NCBI GenBank assembly: GCA_029931535.1 | Contig: JAQPZY010001695.1 | Coordinates: 426,001-490,000, forward strand | Source of the DNA: Margaritifera margaritifera | Taxonomy: Eukaryota; Mollusca; Bivalvia; Unionida; Margaritiferidae | Direction: 5' to 3' | DNA: 64,000 nucleotides | Shown here: in pieces, positions 48,832 to 60,625 of the stretch | How the letters are laid out: the number at the start of each line of letters is the position of its first letter | Position numbering within the stretch: the first letter of the stretch is position 1 | Translations under genes and position numbers: made by a program | The notes under the pieces: generated by a model | Databases searched by the model: none | Seen by the model: the letters and a program-made list of their open reading frames with translations, nothing else | Told to the model about the DNA's origin: nothing

Positions 48832-48998
48832 GTTATACACGGATCAATGTTATTCAACGAAATGCTTAGTATGTTATACATGGATACATGTTATTCAACG
48901 AAATGCTCAATACGTTATACACGAATATATGTTATTCAACGAAATGATTGATAGGTTATACACGGATACATGTTATTCAACGAAATGCATAATAGGTT
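48832..48998. repeat. 41-bp tandem repeat, 4 copies
   Basis: GTTATACACGGAT(A)CATGTT followed by ATTCAACGAAATGC starts at 48832, 48873, 48914 and 48955. Confidence 0.93.
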
Positions 48999-50017
48999 TT
49001 TACGTTGCTGTACAACAGATTTCATACTTTGTAACCTGTTGGTTCGTTAAATTGATTTCTTTGGCATATCTTTAAATTACTTCTTGCACTTTATCCGATT
49101 CTGCCGATACAATTGCATGACTCAAGAGTTTTAATTCGACATGTATCGACTCGCTCTGTCTTTAATCAATTTGCTGACTGAGTTTTTTGCAAGTGTTGAA
49201 GCTGAATACATGTTATCATTCGGATTGCCTCAGGTGTCGAGGATTTATAATGTAGTTATTTTATACTTAAAGCATATTGCTGTTGATTTCTCTGGGGGTG
49301 GGGTGGGGTGGAATTGACCTTGTATAGATGTGTCTTGACTCTTCTCTCGAGGAAAGAGAAGAAATGACGCAAAGTATACAGAAATAAGATCAATTGTAAT
49401 GAAAGCGTGCGTCATCTTCCGAATTTTCTTATTTTTCTTGTTCTAGTTCTGTAAGAAAAAATTTGAACTTCATTATCAGAATTTTCGATACCTTTTATTT
49501 AAACAGAAAAAGAAATTTAGTTTCAAGAAGAAGAAAAAAACACATTTTGCATTCTGTAGCTTTACTCAAAATAAAGTTAAAATAATGGAAACTATTAAGA
49601 TTATTTTTTACTCTTTTTATATTTTGTATATAAATCACCATAAACAAACAACAAACTCGTCATAATTTAGGATGTACATATCGTTTCGGATATAGACCCT
49701 TCAAACAGAGCATCCTCAGCATTATCCGTTAAAAAAATTCGGATCTGTGGTAGAGGCAGCTATTTTGAATTTCATTCATGAAAACGAATCCATCACGTGA
49801 CCATATGATTAAATACTACGTCACTGTTTTTTTAGTATATAAAAACTTAAGTATCCATTCATTAAAAAATAAGATTATTAAACTACCTGCAGTTAGCAAT
49901 ATATTTCTTGGTTTCGATATGTTTAATTGACCTGCTATTTAGTCTATATACGTCAGGAAATGGGCCGTAGGCTGCCTACTGCTTTGTTGCGCAAAAATGT
50001 TGTGCTGTTTGTTTGTC
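48999..50017. other. Unassigned AT-rich DNA
   Basis: A GGGGTGG tract occurs at 49293-49311. No gene or element end recognised. Confidence 0.45.
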
Positions 50018-50066
50018 CCCCCCCCCCGCCCCCCCCCCCACCACCACCACCACCAACACCCCCAAT
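50018..50066. repeat. Poly(C)/(CCA)n tract
   Basis: C runs followed by CCA repeats. The LINE sequence begins just after it, so it may mark the truncation point. Confidence 0.9.
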
Positions 50067-50084
50067 AGGGAAATCAATCTGCCT

Positions 50085-52400
50085 CTGTTTTAAAAGCAGA
50101 AAACCTTATTGGAATGACGCACTTAAAACTTTATGGACAGATATGCACTAGAAGGATGAACAGTTTCTTATTTTCAGAGGATAATTCAAAACGTGCTACC
50201 TTACGACACTCATTCAAAGTTGCGCAAGATTTGTTTGACAAAGGTCTGCGATACTTTAAGCGTTTATATTAGCGTCTGATAGTGGATCATACTGAATCAA
50301 CAGTTACAGAGAATCCTCGCCAATTCTGTGAAGAAAAATAAAATCAGCAACAGCAAGGAAACAAATTTAAGTATTCTGATGAAGATTTATGACAATTCCA
50401 GAAACCTTCTTACTGAGGGGAACGATACTTTTTTAGAAATGGAAAGATGATTTTAAGAAGGTGTATAACCCAATTGAAAGCGGTACGAGGAAAATACCAC
50501 CCTGAGTCATAACATTCAATTGGATGAGGTTGAAAGAATTGTGGTAAAATCAAAGATCAGAAATCGCCTGGAATAGACACAATTCCAAATGAAGTATTTA
50601 AAAAAATCCGAATGTAATTAAAGTGCTACAACACCTGTTTCAACTGATATCCGACATAGGAATTATTCCATCAATGTGGAAAAGTGCCATTGTATTTCCT
50701 ATATTGAAGGATAAATTTACAGAGTTGAGTATACCGTTACATTACAGAAGAATGTACTTCTTGTCCCAAACCTCAAAATTGTAAAGTGCTTTTTGAACAT
50801 TTGAGTGATTAAAATACTTGGAGGAAAATGAAAGTTATCAGATGAACCGAATGGTTTTAGACCTGATAGATCACGTGAAGCTTATATTTTTACACTGCGC
50901 TCGATTATACAGAACAAGCTAAATGTATTTACAACATTCACTGATATTGACAAAAAGCTTTTGATTTTGCTGACATGTTGCTTTACAAAGTTGGATTGTG
51001 TGGAATAGATGGTAAAGTGATTACCTCAATAAAATCCATGCACATAAATACATCAGCATCTGCAAGATTTAATGGACAGTTAACAGGCTGGTTTGAGTGC
51101 AGAATAGGCGTAAGACAGGGAGATAACTTGTCACCATTCTTCTTATTTTCAATTTTCAAATATGACTTGATTATGGATGTAAATGAATTTCGTCATGATG
51201 CTGACGTCCATGGAATCAAATCAATGTTACTATACGTGGAGGATATAGATTTTTTAGCTAAAAGTGAAAGAGACATGCAATTAACGCAGGATGTATGAAT
51301 GATGTAAAAAGTGGCATGTAGTCAAAAATTCCAATAAATGAAACTGTATTCACTTGTGTATGAGTATGATAACTCTGAGCAAGTTTAAATTTACTGTAGC
51401 TCAGAATGTTATGGAATACGTTGATAGTTATAAATACAATATTGTTATATTACATGAGAATTCTGTTTTCCAGATAAACACAGAAGTTCTTGTAAATGCT
51501 ACAGGGATAGCTATAGGATCACTTATTTAAAAACTACAACATTTTTAAATCGTTGGGTTTAAAACCTGTTATACACTCTTTTACTCATGTGTTACACTAA
51601 TTCTGGATTATGGCTCGTTAATTTTGGAATATAAACTTCACATGAATAAAGATGCAGTGCGAAAATAAAGCAATACGGTACTACCTTAGTGTGCACAGAT
51701 TTACCCCAACAATGGCTATCAACTGTGACATTGGTTGGATGTCTACTATGCAGCGAAGGTGGGTTTAAATTGTTCTTCACTGGAACAGACTGATATGCAT
51801 GCACATTCGCAGGCTCACTAAGCGAGTCTTTATATGAGACTATGATATATGCTACAATAAACCAGTCATCCTGATTAGACACATACTCAGGAGGATTGAT
51901 ATGAACACACATTTCCAAAATGGAATGAACTATGACATAACCCATATTAAAAATGACAAGTCTGATGAATATAAACAGACTTGATCTGAGAAAATACCAA
52001 ATGTTCCAAAATTACATACCTATTGCAAATGTAAAGAAATATTTTCCACTGAAAGTTATGTTTCCCTTAATTTATCTAGACATGAGAGATCAATCGCGAA
52101 ACAGTTTAGGTGGTGTTTTACCTCTAAGAATAGAAACTGGCAGATCTATCAATGAAAGGGTATAGTAAGTTTTGTGATGCTTATAAAATTGAAGATGAAA
52201 TTGATTTTTCACTAAATTGCAGTATGTATGGAGATATATACTTAGGCCACTCTTTGATATGATAAGCTCTCAAGACAATGATTTTTTAAGCTTGGAGCCG
52301 ATTTAAAAATTGATGACAATGTTGAGATTTTACCATAGATAAACTGCGCAATATCTTTTGAAATCTTTTTGATTAGAAGACACAAACTCTACAAATGATA
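50085..52400 (+). pseudogene. 5'-truncated, frameshifted non-LTR retrotransposon (LINE)
   Basis: The reverse-transcriptase reading frame of a LINE can be followed in pieces. KPYWNDALKTLWTDMH (50101) and LFDKGLRYFKRLY (about 50230) form the linker that normally follows the endonuclease. IPNEVFKK (about 50585), NGFRPDRSREAYIFTLRSI (about 50846), and an intact 107-codon stretch 50975-51298 follow, with GVRQGDNLSP from 51107 and YVED at 51233-51244 where the catalytic YADD should be. The tail has GVLPLRIETGRSINER (52113-52160) and KIEDEIDFSLNC (52188-52223). The endonuclease is missing and there are many stops and frameshifts, so it is dead. Loss of the catalytic aspartate confirms this. The clade is probably within the jockey/CR1-like group, but that is a guess. 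Confidence 0.88.
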
Positions 52401-52526
52401 ACGAATAAAGCTTGTATATAGATATATGTAAAACATACGACAGATTATATTTTTCATTAAATTCACAGTATGCTAACCATATCAGGTATTCGGAGATCAT
52501 TTGTTTAAGAAAGTTTAACTCTTGAG

Positions 52527-52528
<2 letters not shown>

Positions 52529-52604
<76 letters not shown>
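52529..52604. repeat. (TA)n microsatellite after the LINE
   Basis: About 38 TA units, 130 bp beyond the last LINE coding similarity. Confidence 0.97.
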
Positions 52605-52607
<3 letters not shown>

Positions 52608-52891
52608 CTTGTAGGTCCATGGGCTGAAACTTTTCTTTTGTGTAGTGTAATATATTTTAATGTAGTGTATGAACATCTAACTATATTAAAAATCTTACTT
52701 ACATACATCAGAAGTATTTTCTAGCTTTACAAAAAAAGTTGCTCTGTTTGACAGATCCTTTCCACACTCAGGTGTAAGAGTTGTTTCCCTTGCTAAGAGC
52801 ATATTGAGAATGAGGGCCAATGATGCTAAGGGCGTAAAAGCACTGAATGCCAGCAGTGAGACACTCAGAATACAATATCACATTATAGAGT

Positions 52892-52895
<4 letters not shown>

Positions 52896-52964
<69 letters not shown>
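52896..52964. repeat. (TA)n microsatellite
   Basis: About 34 TA units. Confidence 0.97.
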
Positions 52965-52965
<1 letters not shown>

Positions 52966-53558
52966 AATGCATTGAACTTGAAATGATAATCCATTTAGAC
53001 CACTGTGTCCAATTTTTATCTTTATTCTTTATTCAAGTCTTTGTCGATAAACTTCTTTGATAAACCGAGCGTTTTTCTTTTCTTCATGCATTGATTTATT
53101 GATTTATTTATATATTCCAAGTGCGATTTTATTTAAAATTAGGCATATACGGTTCGTGTATACACCGAATATTTCGTTTTTTTTATATTCTATTATGCAT
53201 ATGATTACATTGTACGAAAGTCAGTTTAAGGCGGAGGGAGGAATGATACGTCGACACTTGAGTCCACACAAAATATTGCCAGTCACATAAAAAAACGATC
53301 ACTCTGTATTCTTCATATTTTATTTTAGATAATCATTTTTCCTTTCACAATTTTTTTCCAAATGCCTATACTAGTTTATGTACTCCTAATAAAGAATTTA
53401 TATAAAATCTCAATTTGTCATGACAAACACCATTACATTTTCCTTTACATAACAGAAATTTGATTCGGTCCTAAACTATACAATTTCTCGTCCACCTATG
53501 AATAAGAAATACAAAGAAGAAACACACAAAAAGTGAAACATCTAAAACCAAGTAACAT
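52965..53558. other. Unassigned AT-rich DNA
   Basis: No gene recognised. Confidence 0.45.
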
Positions 53559-54615
53559 AATGGTACATAGAGTACATGTATGAGTGCTCCTAATGGTACA
53601 TAGAGTATGTGTATGAGTACTCCTAATGGTACATATAGTACGTGTATGAGTACCCCTAATGGTACATATAGTACGTGTATGAGTATTCCTAATGGTACAT
53701 ATAGTACGTGTATGAGTACCCCTAATGGTACATATAGTACGTGTATGAGTATTCCTAATGGTACATATAGTACGTGTATGAGTACTCCTAATGGTACATA
53801 TAGTACGTGTATGAGTATTCCTAATGGTACATATAGTACGTGTATGAGTACTCCTAATGGTACATATAGTACGTGTATGAGTATTCCTAATGGTACATAT
53901 AGTACGTGTATGAGTGCTCCTAATGGTACATAGAGTATGTGTATGAGTACTACTAATGGTACATATAGTACGTGTATGAGTACCCATAATGGTACAATTA
54001 GTACGTGTATGAGTACTCCAAATGGTACAAATAGTACGTGTATGAGTATTCCTAATGGTACATATGGTACGTGTATGAGTACTCCTACTGGTACATATAG
54101 TACGTGTATGAGTACTCCTAATGGTACATATAGTACGTGTATGAGTATTCCTAATGGTACATAAAACACGTGTATGAGTACTCCTAAAGGTACATAAAGT
54201 ATGTCTATGAGTGCTCCTAATTGTACATAGAGTACGTGTATGAGTACTCCTAATGGTACATATAGTACGTGCATGAGTACTCCTAATGGTACATAGAGTA
54301 CGTGTATGAGTACTCCTAAAGGTACATAAAGTGTGTGTATGAGTGCTCCTAATTGTACATATAGTACGTGTATGAGTACTCCTAATGGTACATAGAGTAC
54401 GTGTATGAGTACCCCTAATGGTACATAGAGTGCGTGTATGAGTACTCCTAAAAGTACATAAAGTTATGTGTATGAGTGCTCCTAATGGTACATAGAGCAC
54501 GTGTATGAGTATTCCTAATGGTACATAGAGTACGTGTATGAGTACTCCTAATGGTACATATAGTACGTGTATGAATACTCCTAAAGGTACATAAAGTATG
54601 TGTATGAGTACTCCT
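53559..54615. repeat. 33-bp minisatellite, about 32 units
   Basis: Unit AATGGTACATATAGTACGTG plus TATGAGTACTCCT. Between about 53630 and 53900 units alternate between ...GTACCCCT or GTACTCCT and ...GTATTCCT, giving a 66-bp dimer. The edges hold more variable units (TAGAGTATG, AAAGGTACATAAAG, one 34-bp unit near 54460). A 33-bp unit preserves frame, so long frames with an 11-residue period lie on the minus strand (53471-54274 and 53496-54500) and shorter ones on the plus strand. They overlap one another and are probably by-products of the repeat. Confidence 0.97.
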
Positions 54616-54813
54616 ATACTATGTTAGATATATGGACTATTATGAGAGGATGAACTTTACAATAAAAATTAGAGTATATTAATGCAATGAGTTTGAAGTA
54701 TAACAGATTTCCGACATATATGAACTATATTAGAGTCGTTCGTAAGTCAAATGCTTCATATACATATTTTGGCAGATTTAACACAATATTTCATTGTTTA
54801 GCTTACATGGGTT
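54616..54813. other. Unassigned DNA
   Basis: Short spacer between the 33-bp array and the LINE fragment. Confidence 0.4.
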
Positions 54814-54850
54814 CTATACAATTGAATATAATAGGTTTTGCGTGATAATA

Positions 54851-54934
<84 letters not shown>
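54851..54934. repeat. (TA)n microsatellite at the LINE fragment end
   Basis: About 42 TA units directly abutting the last LINE-coded residues (minus strand). Confidence 0.97.
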
Positions 54935-54935
<1 letters not shown>

Positions 54936-55034
54936 TACGAAGACGGTGGTACACAAGACAAACTAAAAAAACGTAATACTCATCTTCTAAATTATTATTG
55001 TTACAAACGTTACAATAGCGATGCTCTCGTTCGA

Positions 55035-55119
55035 TTCTATTTAGAGCACAACGACCCATTTCAATTCGTAGTTTATTCTATTTAGAGCACAGCGACCCAT
55101 TTCAAATCGTAGTGGATGA
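55035..55119. repeat. 42-bp tandem duplication inside the LINE fragment
   Basis: TTCTATTTAGAGCACA.CGACC starts at 55035 and 55077 with two or three differences. Confidence 0.9.
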
Positions 55120-55330
55120 AATGATCATCTCAATTTAGCAAAAGTAATTCTAAGTTTAGAAGGCAAAATGTTCAAATAGTCTTCAATTTCAAATAATTGG
55201 TTGAAATGTTTATATGCACATAAAGCACGACTCTTCCAAATGTCAGTCATTCGTTTTTGAATGAATACTTTTAAAACTCTTTGTTTAAATATTAAATGAA
55301 CATTCGTCGCATCAGCAAACATATCAAAAG

Positions 55331-58078
55331 CCGTATTCGTCTAATAAGTTTTAATATTACCAGTTTATATACTCGTTACTACGATCATATAATAATACGT
55401 TGTATAAACATTTAACAATAAAGTTAATAGTATTTACAGTAGAACACCAATACTTAATAATTAACCGTATTCCCTTTTTTTCTAATTAGTAAAACAACTG
55501 ATGACATTTACTTGGGAGAAAACAATTTAAGGTGATTATCTGATGTAATTATCGACCTTTAACGGTCATTATATGTAATTTATTTTTATGCAATCCTACT
55601 GGCTTAGCACGTTGGTTTCCTTGATTCAAGTCACACTTGCCCGAGTTGTTAACCCCATGGATGGGATCAAATCAGAATGTGTACCATGCGACATCTTTTG
55701 ATGATTTTTTTATGCATTTTTTAAATTTTTTTATATTTTTTTTCTCAGTTTGGAACAACGCGTCTTCAATAACAGATATAAAGAGGCTATTCATGAGTGA
55801 TGTTCCACAATTGTCTTCGGTACACAGAAATAAGCTATGCACCCTAAACCTCGCTTTTGATTAACGATATAATGCAATAACCAGTGTTACCTTCATTATT
55901 AGCGATTGTGAAACTCGGATATTCCTTCATCGTTGTATATCGTCAATCCTTTGCATACATCATGCCAAGAACATGAGTATATTCTAATCTAACGCTTTTT
56001 TTTCCCCAAGGATCATGGAAATTAAGGAAGGGATTGCTGTTCCTCGCCGCTTCGTATAGTCGCGGTCGGCTTCTACATCATGACGCAACCAGTATGCAAT
56101 TGCCAATCTATTACATTTTATCTTTCTCTCATATCATCGACCCCATGATAAACTATAGTATTTGCATTATCAAGACATAAGCTTTTATTGGCACAGCAAT
56201 CGACTTGTACCGTAATCTTTAATTATTGGCGTTTTACGAAGCACCCGGACACACTAAAAATGACATCCATTAGCTTGAAGCCATAACTCTGGTGCCTGTA
56301 GAAGGCTCTTAAACAATGACTATATTTGAAGAAATAGTCTTTCTTTCTATTGAATGGCCTAATTGCTGAAAATATATTAAACCAAATATTTTAAAACCGA
56401 GAGCCCATGTTTGCATAGCTTCAGAAATGTTTCGAGTTTCTAGACAGTCACTGCATATAAAATGATTGCCAACAATTACCAGAATTGTAATTGAAGCCAC
56501 AAAAATAATGCTTTAAAAAATGGATACAGTGCATTTAATTACAAATATGTTTACAAGTGCTACAACCATCGTGTCCGGTAGGAATGGTTCCTAAATTTAG
56601 CTGAAAAACCAACGGAAACAGTACAGAACCACGTGCATCAAAAGAATAGCTCAAATACAACCCTTGTTTTGAGAGGAGATATAGTAATGATTGAAAACAT
56701 AATTTCTTTAGACTGTGTAGGTGGAGGAGGGGAGGGGGGAGGGGGAGGCGGGTTAGAGCTTATGTAAATCAAAACGTACAAGACCTGTTATACCTATTCC
56801 AATCTCTTACCCGTTTACTTCTAATTCACGCCCTTTCGTTTGCAAGAAGACTATACATTAGTCTAACTAAGTAGAACGAGGTACCTGGAGAACCGAGTGA
56901 CCTTGACATTGGTAGGTATGGAATAATGTTCATTTTCAGCAACGACCGTTATACCTGCTTCCTTGGGAGTGTTTTTCCCCCACTGTCGTAGTTTGCTATG
57001 TACGTGCAAAGACATGATACAGCCTTAGAAATAAAAGCTATGCAGTCTTTCTCGTAATAAGGACAAATTATTGATAGTTGTCTTCGTATCCCGTGACACA
57101 GATAAAGCTAATGTGTGCATCGTTTTATCTTTTACGAAACTAAACACAGAAGTGATGTGTAAAATAGGAACTAATCTTTCTACACAGACAAGTAACGTGA
57201 GAATCTATATCGTCTATTGTATCGCCAGCAGAGCAGTCAACCCTGAACTGGTCGCAGAAACAGTTGTATGTACCTGTTGTTGCCAAGGGTCAACATAACT
57301 CCATATATAATTCTTCACTATAACCGCGCTTTTGCGGGACAAAATACAGAGTGAAGTTAAATTCCTAACCGACACACTATTTTTGGGTTTTGTTTTTCGT
57401 TTAAAAAAGGAAAAACAAAGTTCCACAAATCGCCATTATGATGGTGTGCTGCTTGGACCCTGGGAAGACAACTGTGTCTGTTATTTGTACGACTGTCTGT
57501 TGTAAATGTCCCAAATAACTAGGCGATTCATAAAATAAGAGGACAGAAGAAGGCTTGTTTAAGTGTACAGCAATGCACTTTGAGATTAAGTTTTGAGTAA
57601 GGCTCGCAATGGACAGTAAATTTTGTTGGCGCTTAGACAAGACACTATACTTTATTTACTCCAATAATCCCAGCTGTACATGGCTCTCTCTCTCTATAGC
57701 TTTTCATTTTGTATTCGGGCGTATAAACAATAGCAATATTCACAAAAACGCAAAAGCAGAAATATTACAATTTTTCTGGTTTTCTGGTCATAGATTTTCC
57801 AATCTTAACTGTCTATTGCATCGGTACATGCGTCCCTTACTTTCTTGAAATGCTCTTTGACAACAGTGCTGCGAGCATTACAACAAATATCAGTGTCTGT
57901 CCGATCTATTACTTCTCGTGGCATAATTAAAAGAAGAAGCGTGAGCGAAGCATTTAATACAATCTATCATAAAAAGCCTGTATAGAAAGGATACTTGTCC
58001 ATGGAGAACACTTTCAAGGATACCGATGAATTTCTCACTTATTTGTTCTTTATATAACGAACACCAGTCTGACATGAA
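55331..58078. other. Unassigned DNA
   Basis: Frames such as 55637-55864, 56309-56500, 57071-57298 and 57609-57848 have no recognisable motif. A G-rich tract lies at 56720-56750. I see no gene or complete element; a tRNA-like stretch at 55599-55640 is too degenerate to call. Confidence 0.45.
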
Positions 58079-58369
58079 CTAAGAACGTTGATGCATGTCT
58101 AATATGTGTATTATTAGTTTATTTAAAGGACATTGTACCCAATTACCAAATGCAATGTGAGCCTTCCAATGACATCTTCGTTGTGTACATATGAAATTAT
58201 TCACCATGAACAAGTGTAGAAAGTTTGTTCGAGTAACCACAGCAAAGATGAATAAGTCATAGAAATAACTGGTACTAATAAGAAAAACAACAGAAATAGC
58301 TGTTAGTACATGTACTCTACCGGCGGTTTTGGTCGACATTTTGACCGACTGTCGGATTTCAGGGGTCAA
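58079..58369 (-). CDS. Weak candidate first exon with one membrane segment
   Basis: The minus-strand frame begins MTPEIRQSVKMSTKTAGR and then has a hydrophobic stretch VLTAISVVFLISTSYFYDLF that could be a signal anchor, followed by a mixed tail. It sits at the outer edge of the left arm of the long inverted repeat. The right arm carries the related text AAATG(G)TAGCCAAC with an ATG at the equivalent place (62251), opening outward on the plus strand. That hints at a duplicated 5' gene region, but no family, splice site or second exon is recognised. Confidence 0.2.
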   Translation of the reverse strand: MTPEIRQSVKMSTKTAGRVHVLTAISVVFLISTSYFYDLFIFAVVTRTNFLHLFMVNNFICTQRRCHWKAHIAFGNWVQCPLNKLIIHILDMHQRS

Positions 58370-58525
58370 ACAAGATCACACCAGGTTGACATGGTCTCCT
58401 TAAAGGTGTAGAAGGGTCAGATGGATACATCTAGAGTCCACGCAAAGCACACGTTTCTGGTGTGGATGTAGGTATTATACATAGCATTTAACGGAGAGTC
58501 CATCCAAGTACACAGAACATTATAG

Positions 58526-58828
58526 CAGTGGCAGCGCGAGGGTTCGTGGTGCCCGGGGGCAATGTTCTTTATTGGCGCCCCTACCGAGGCCGCTGGGGGC
58601 ATTGTTCTTTAATGGCGCCCCTACTTTGCCACAGAAAACAGTTTTTATGTCAGTTTCCAACCTCCATCTCCCCCCCCCCCCCCCATCTAAGGTACACTAA
58701 GGTGAGGTGAAATACTATGACAATTTTAGCTGGAAAAAGGAAAAAAAGCTCCTGACGGCGCCCCCCCCCCCCCTTCGCCTGGCACCCTGGGGCAATTGAC
58801 CCACCCTGACCCCCTCGCGCCGCCACTG
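58526..58828. mobile_element. hAT-type MITE (303 bp) with 8-bp target duplication
   Basis: Starts CAGTGGCAGCGCGAGGG and ends CCCTCGCGCCGCCACTG, 17-bp inverted repeats with one mismatch. It is flanked by CATTATAG on both sides (58518-58525 and 58829-58836). The body has two GGCAATGTTCTTTA-like motifs and C runs, no transposase. The other arm of the inverted repeat shows the uninterrupted site, which confirms the insertion. Confidence 0.95.
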
Positions 58829-59133
58829 CATTATAGTTTATTCAGGGTAAAGTGGCATGACTATCTAAAGATGAAAAATTGTATTGCTCTCCTATGTATG
58901 TCAAATCTTCTGTGCTCATTCAGTGTAGAAATTACCTAGATGTGACAAGCACCTATAGATAAGATCATGTAATGTCAGAGTCCACTGATCTTTTAAAACG
59001 AGGTTTATTATTCAGGATGTAGTGCAGCCTTATTGGGTGATTCACTTCCATATTCATGTCACCCAAGTGTGAGGAATGTGATTTTTTTTTTTAAAACCTC
59101 TACACTTTACTCCATAAAGATCACCCATGTGTT

Positions 59134-59414
59134 CAGTGGCCGTGCGAGGGTTTGAGGGACCCGGGGGGCAATGTTCTTTAGTGGCGCCCCTACTTAGCTA
59201 CCGAGAACAGTTTTTTTTATGTCAGTTGCAAACCTCCCCGCGCCCCCCCCCCCCCTCATAAATAAAAGTTTTGTGAAGAATTTCCCCCCTTACCCTAAAG
59301 TGAAGTGAAATACTATGAAAATTTCAGCTGCAAAAAAAATCCCGACGGCGCCCCCCCCCCCCCCTCGCCTGGCGCCCACGTGCAATTCCCTACATCCCCC
59401 TCGTGCCGCCATTG
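59134..59414. mobile_element. hAT-type MITE (281 bp), same family
   Basis: Starts CAGTGGCCGTGCGAGGG and ends CCTCGTGCCGCCATTG. Flanks CATGTGTT and CATGCATT are an imperfect 8-bp duplication. It is similar throughout to 58526-58828 (GGCAATGTTCTTTAGTGGCG, AAATACTATGAAAATTT.AGC). The matching site in the right arm is empty. Confidence 0.92.
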
Positions 59415-59570
59415 CATGCATTTTAAACATAGATGCAGACCTAAGATTATTTTCATTATTAAGGTCCATTGACCATTAAAGAAAAAAACACATTCCATTG
59501 TGTCATGTGATCAAAGAGTGCGATCTAGGCTAGCTTCTCAATTGTATCAGGTCATTTACCCCAGACACAG

Positions 59571-59666
59571 ATAAGGTCACACAATGTCAGAGTCCATTGG
59601 TTATAAAAGGCATTCCCTATAAGGTCACACAATATCAGGGTCCATTGGTTATAAAAGGCATTCCCT
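59571..59666. repeat. 48-bp tandem duplication
   Basis: ATAAGGTCACACAATGTCAG through AAGGCATTCCCT is repeated at 59571 and 59619. Confidence 0.95.
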
Positions 59667-59946
59667 TTTATCATATTTAGATCAAGTGGCTCATTAAACG
59701 GCAGCTTTATTTTCTTTGCTAGCCAGACATCTATAGCATGGCGTATTGTTGAAAGCTCTTAGTCAAAAGCTACCAAGAATAATGTCTGTATCATTTACAC
59801 TAAGACATATTTGAAAGGATGAGTAAGTCTTAAATAAGTAATGTTATTATCAAACAAGCCTATTACTTAAAAAAGCACTTAAACAGAACAAATAGTCAAA
59901 TAGGTTTTAGAAGCATGCACTTATTTTTCTGTGTGAACGAGTAGCT

Positions 59947-60026
59947 GATAGAGTCTGTGCACAGAGGCATAAAAATGACACATCATGATAGAGTCTGTGC
60001 ACAGAGGCATAAAAATGACACATCAT
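59947..60026. repeat. 40-bp tandem duplication
   Basis: GATAGAGTCTGTGCACAGAG through GACACATCAT at 59947 and 59987, identical. Confidence 0.95.
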
Positions 60027-60360
60027 TTCTAGCTGTCAACAATATATATGATATTGACGATACATGTATGTAATTGTAAATGCGGGAGTAAAGTACATCA
60101 TGTGTACAGGTATAATTTTTCAAATACTCCGGATATAATAATATGTATCAATTTTCATTGTGATTGTTCTTCCTTTACAACGAAATAACAAACATTAGGG
60201 ATGTATGTGTATTTGTACATGTGTATTTATATTCAAGTAGATTGGTTTTAAAGTCACATTTGACTTTTTCTGATCCTATCATCAGGCTACAATAATATGT
60301 ATATAACTGTAATTGATTAATGTGAGTATTGTCTTTGCATAGAAATCAAAATTTTGTGTG
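60027..60360. other. Unassigned AT-rich DNA in the inverted-repeat loop
   Basis: No gene recognised. Confidence 0.45.
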
Positions 60361-60361
60361 C

Positions 60362-60401
<40 letters not shown>
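60361..60401. repeat. (GT)n microsatellite
   Basis: About 19 GT units. Confidence 0.95.
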
Positions 60402-60625
60402 CTTTCTCTTCGTTTTTATATTAAACGTTTATCTATGATGGTACAATTTAATACTCTTAATAAAAATCTTTCTTGCTGCTTAAAAAGCTTTTTGTGATCA
60501 TATTATGTATATTATTTGCAAATGAAATAATTGACAAAAGTAGTGGCACTTACCGTTATTTATTGATTGGAGCAAATACGGTGTCCAGGCTGTGCAAATC
60601 AGCAAGGGTGAGGTGATGAAAAATT

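Larger units (their letters stand above)
54814..55330 (-). pseudogene. LINE C-terminal fragment, minus strand
   Basis: On the minus strand: FIQKRMTDIWKSRALCAYKH and EDYLNILPSKLRITFAKLR (55322-55125), then after a break NRIEREHRYCNVCNN and LEDEYYVFLVCLVYHRLRR (55040-54935). These match the C-x2-C...LEDEYHF..C..Y..LR tail of the LINEs at 45.5 and 52.1 kb. The coding text runs straight into a (TA)n tract at 54851-54934. Everything upstream in the LINE is missing. Confidence 0.8.
58310..59900. repeat. Long inverted repeat, left arm
   Basis: Matches 61380-62290 in reverse complement, in order. 58340-58420 (GGATTTCAGGGGTCAAACAA, CACACCAGG) pairs with 62180-62245; 58840-59075 (GATGAAAAATT, TGTCAGAGTCCACTGA, CATGTCACCCAAGTGTGAGGA) pairs with 61795-62050; 59420-59540 (AAACATAGATGCA, GTCCATTGAC, CACATTCCATTGTG) pairs with 61610-61735; 59700-59770 pairs with 61480-61565; 59810-59900 pairs with 61380-61460. 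Identity is moderate with many small indels. Two MITEs interrupt this arm only. Confidence 0.88.

Noticed and set aside
53471..54500. 267- and 334-codon minus-strand frames as genes
   Set aside because: They are the translation of the 33-bp tandem array in two overlapping frames; no non-repeat domain or plausible start context.
55590..55660. Possible tRNA-like head (TGGCTTAGCACGTTGG...GATTCAAGTC)
   Set aside because: The B box is too degenerate and no element body follows.
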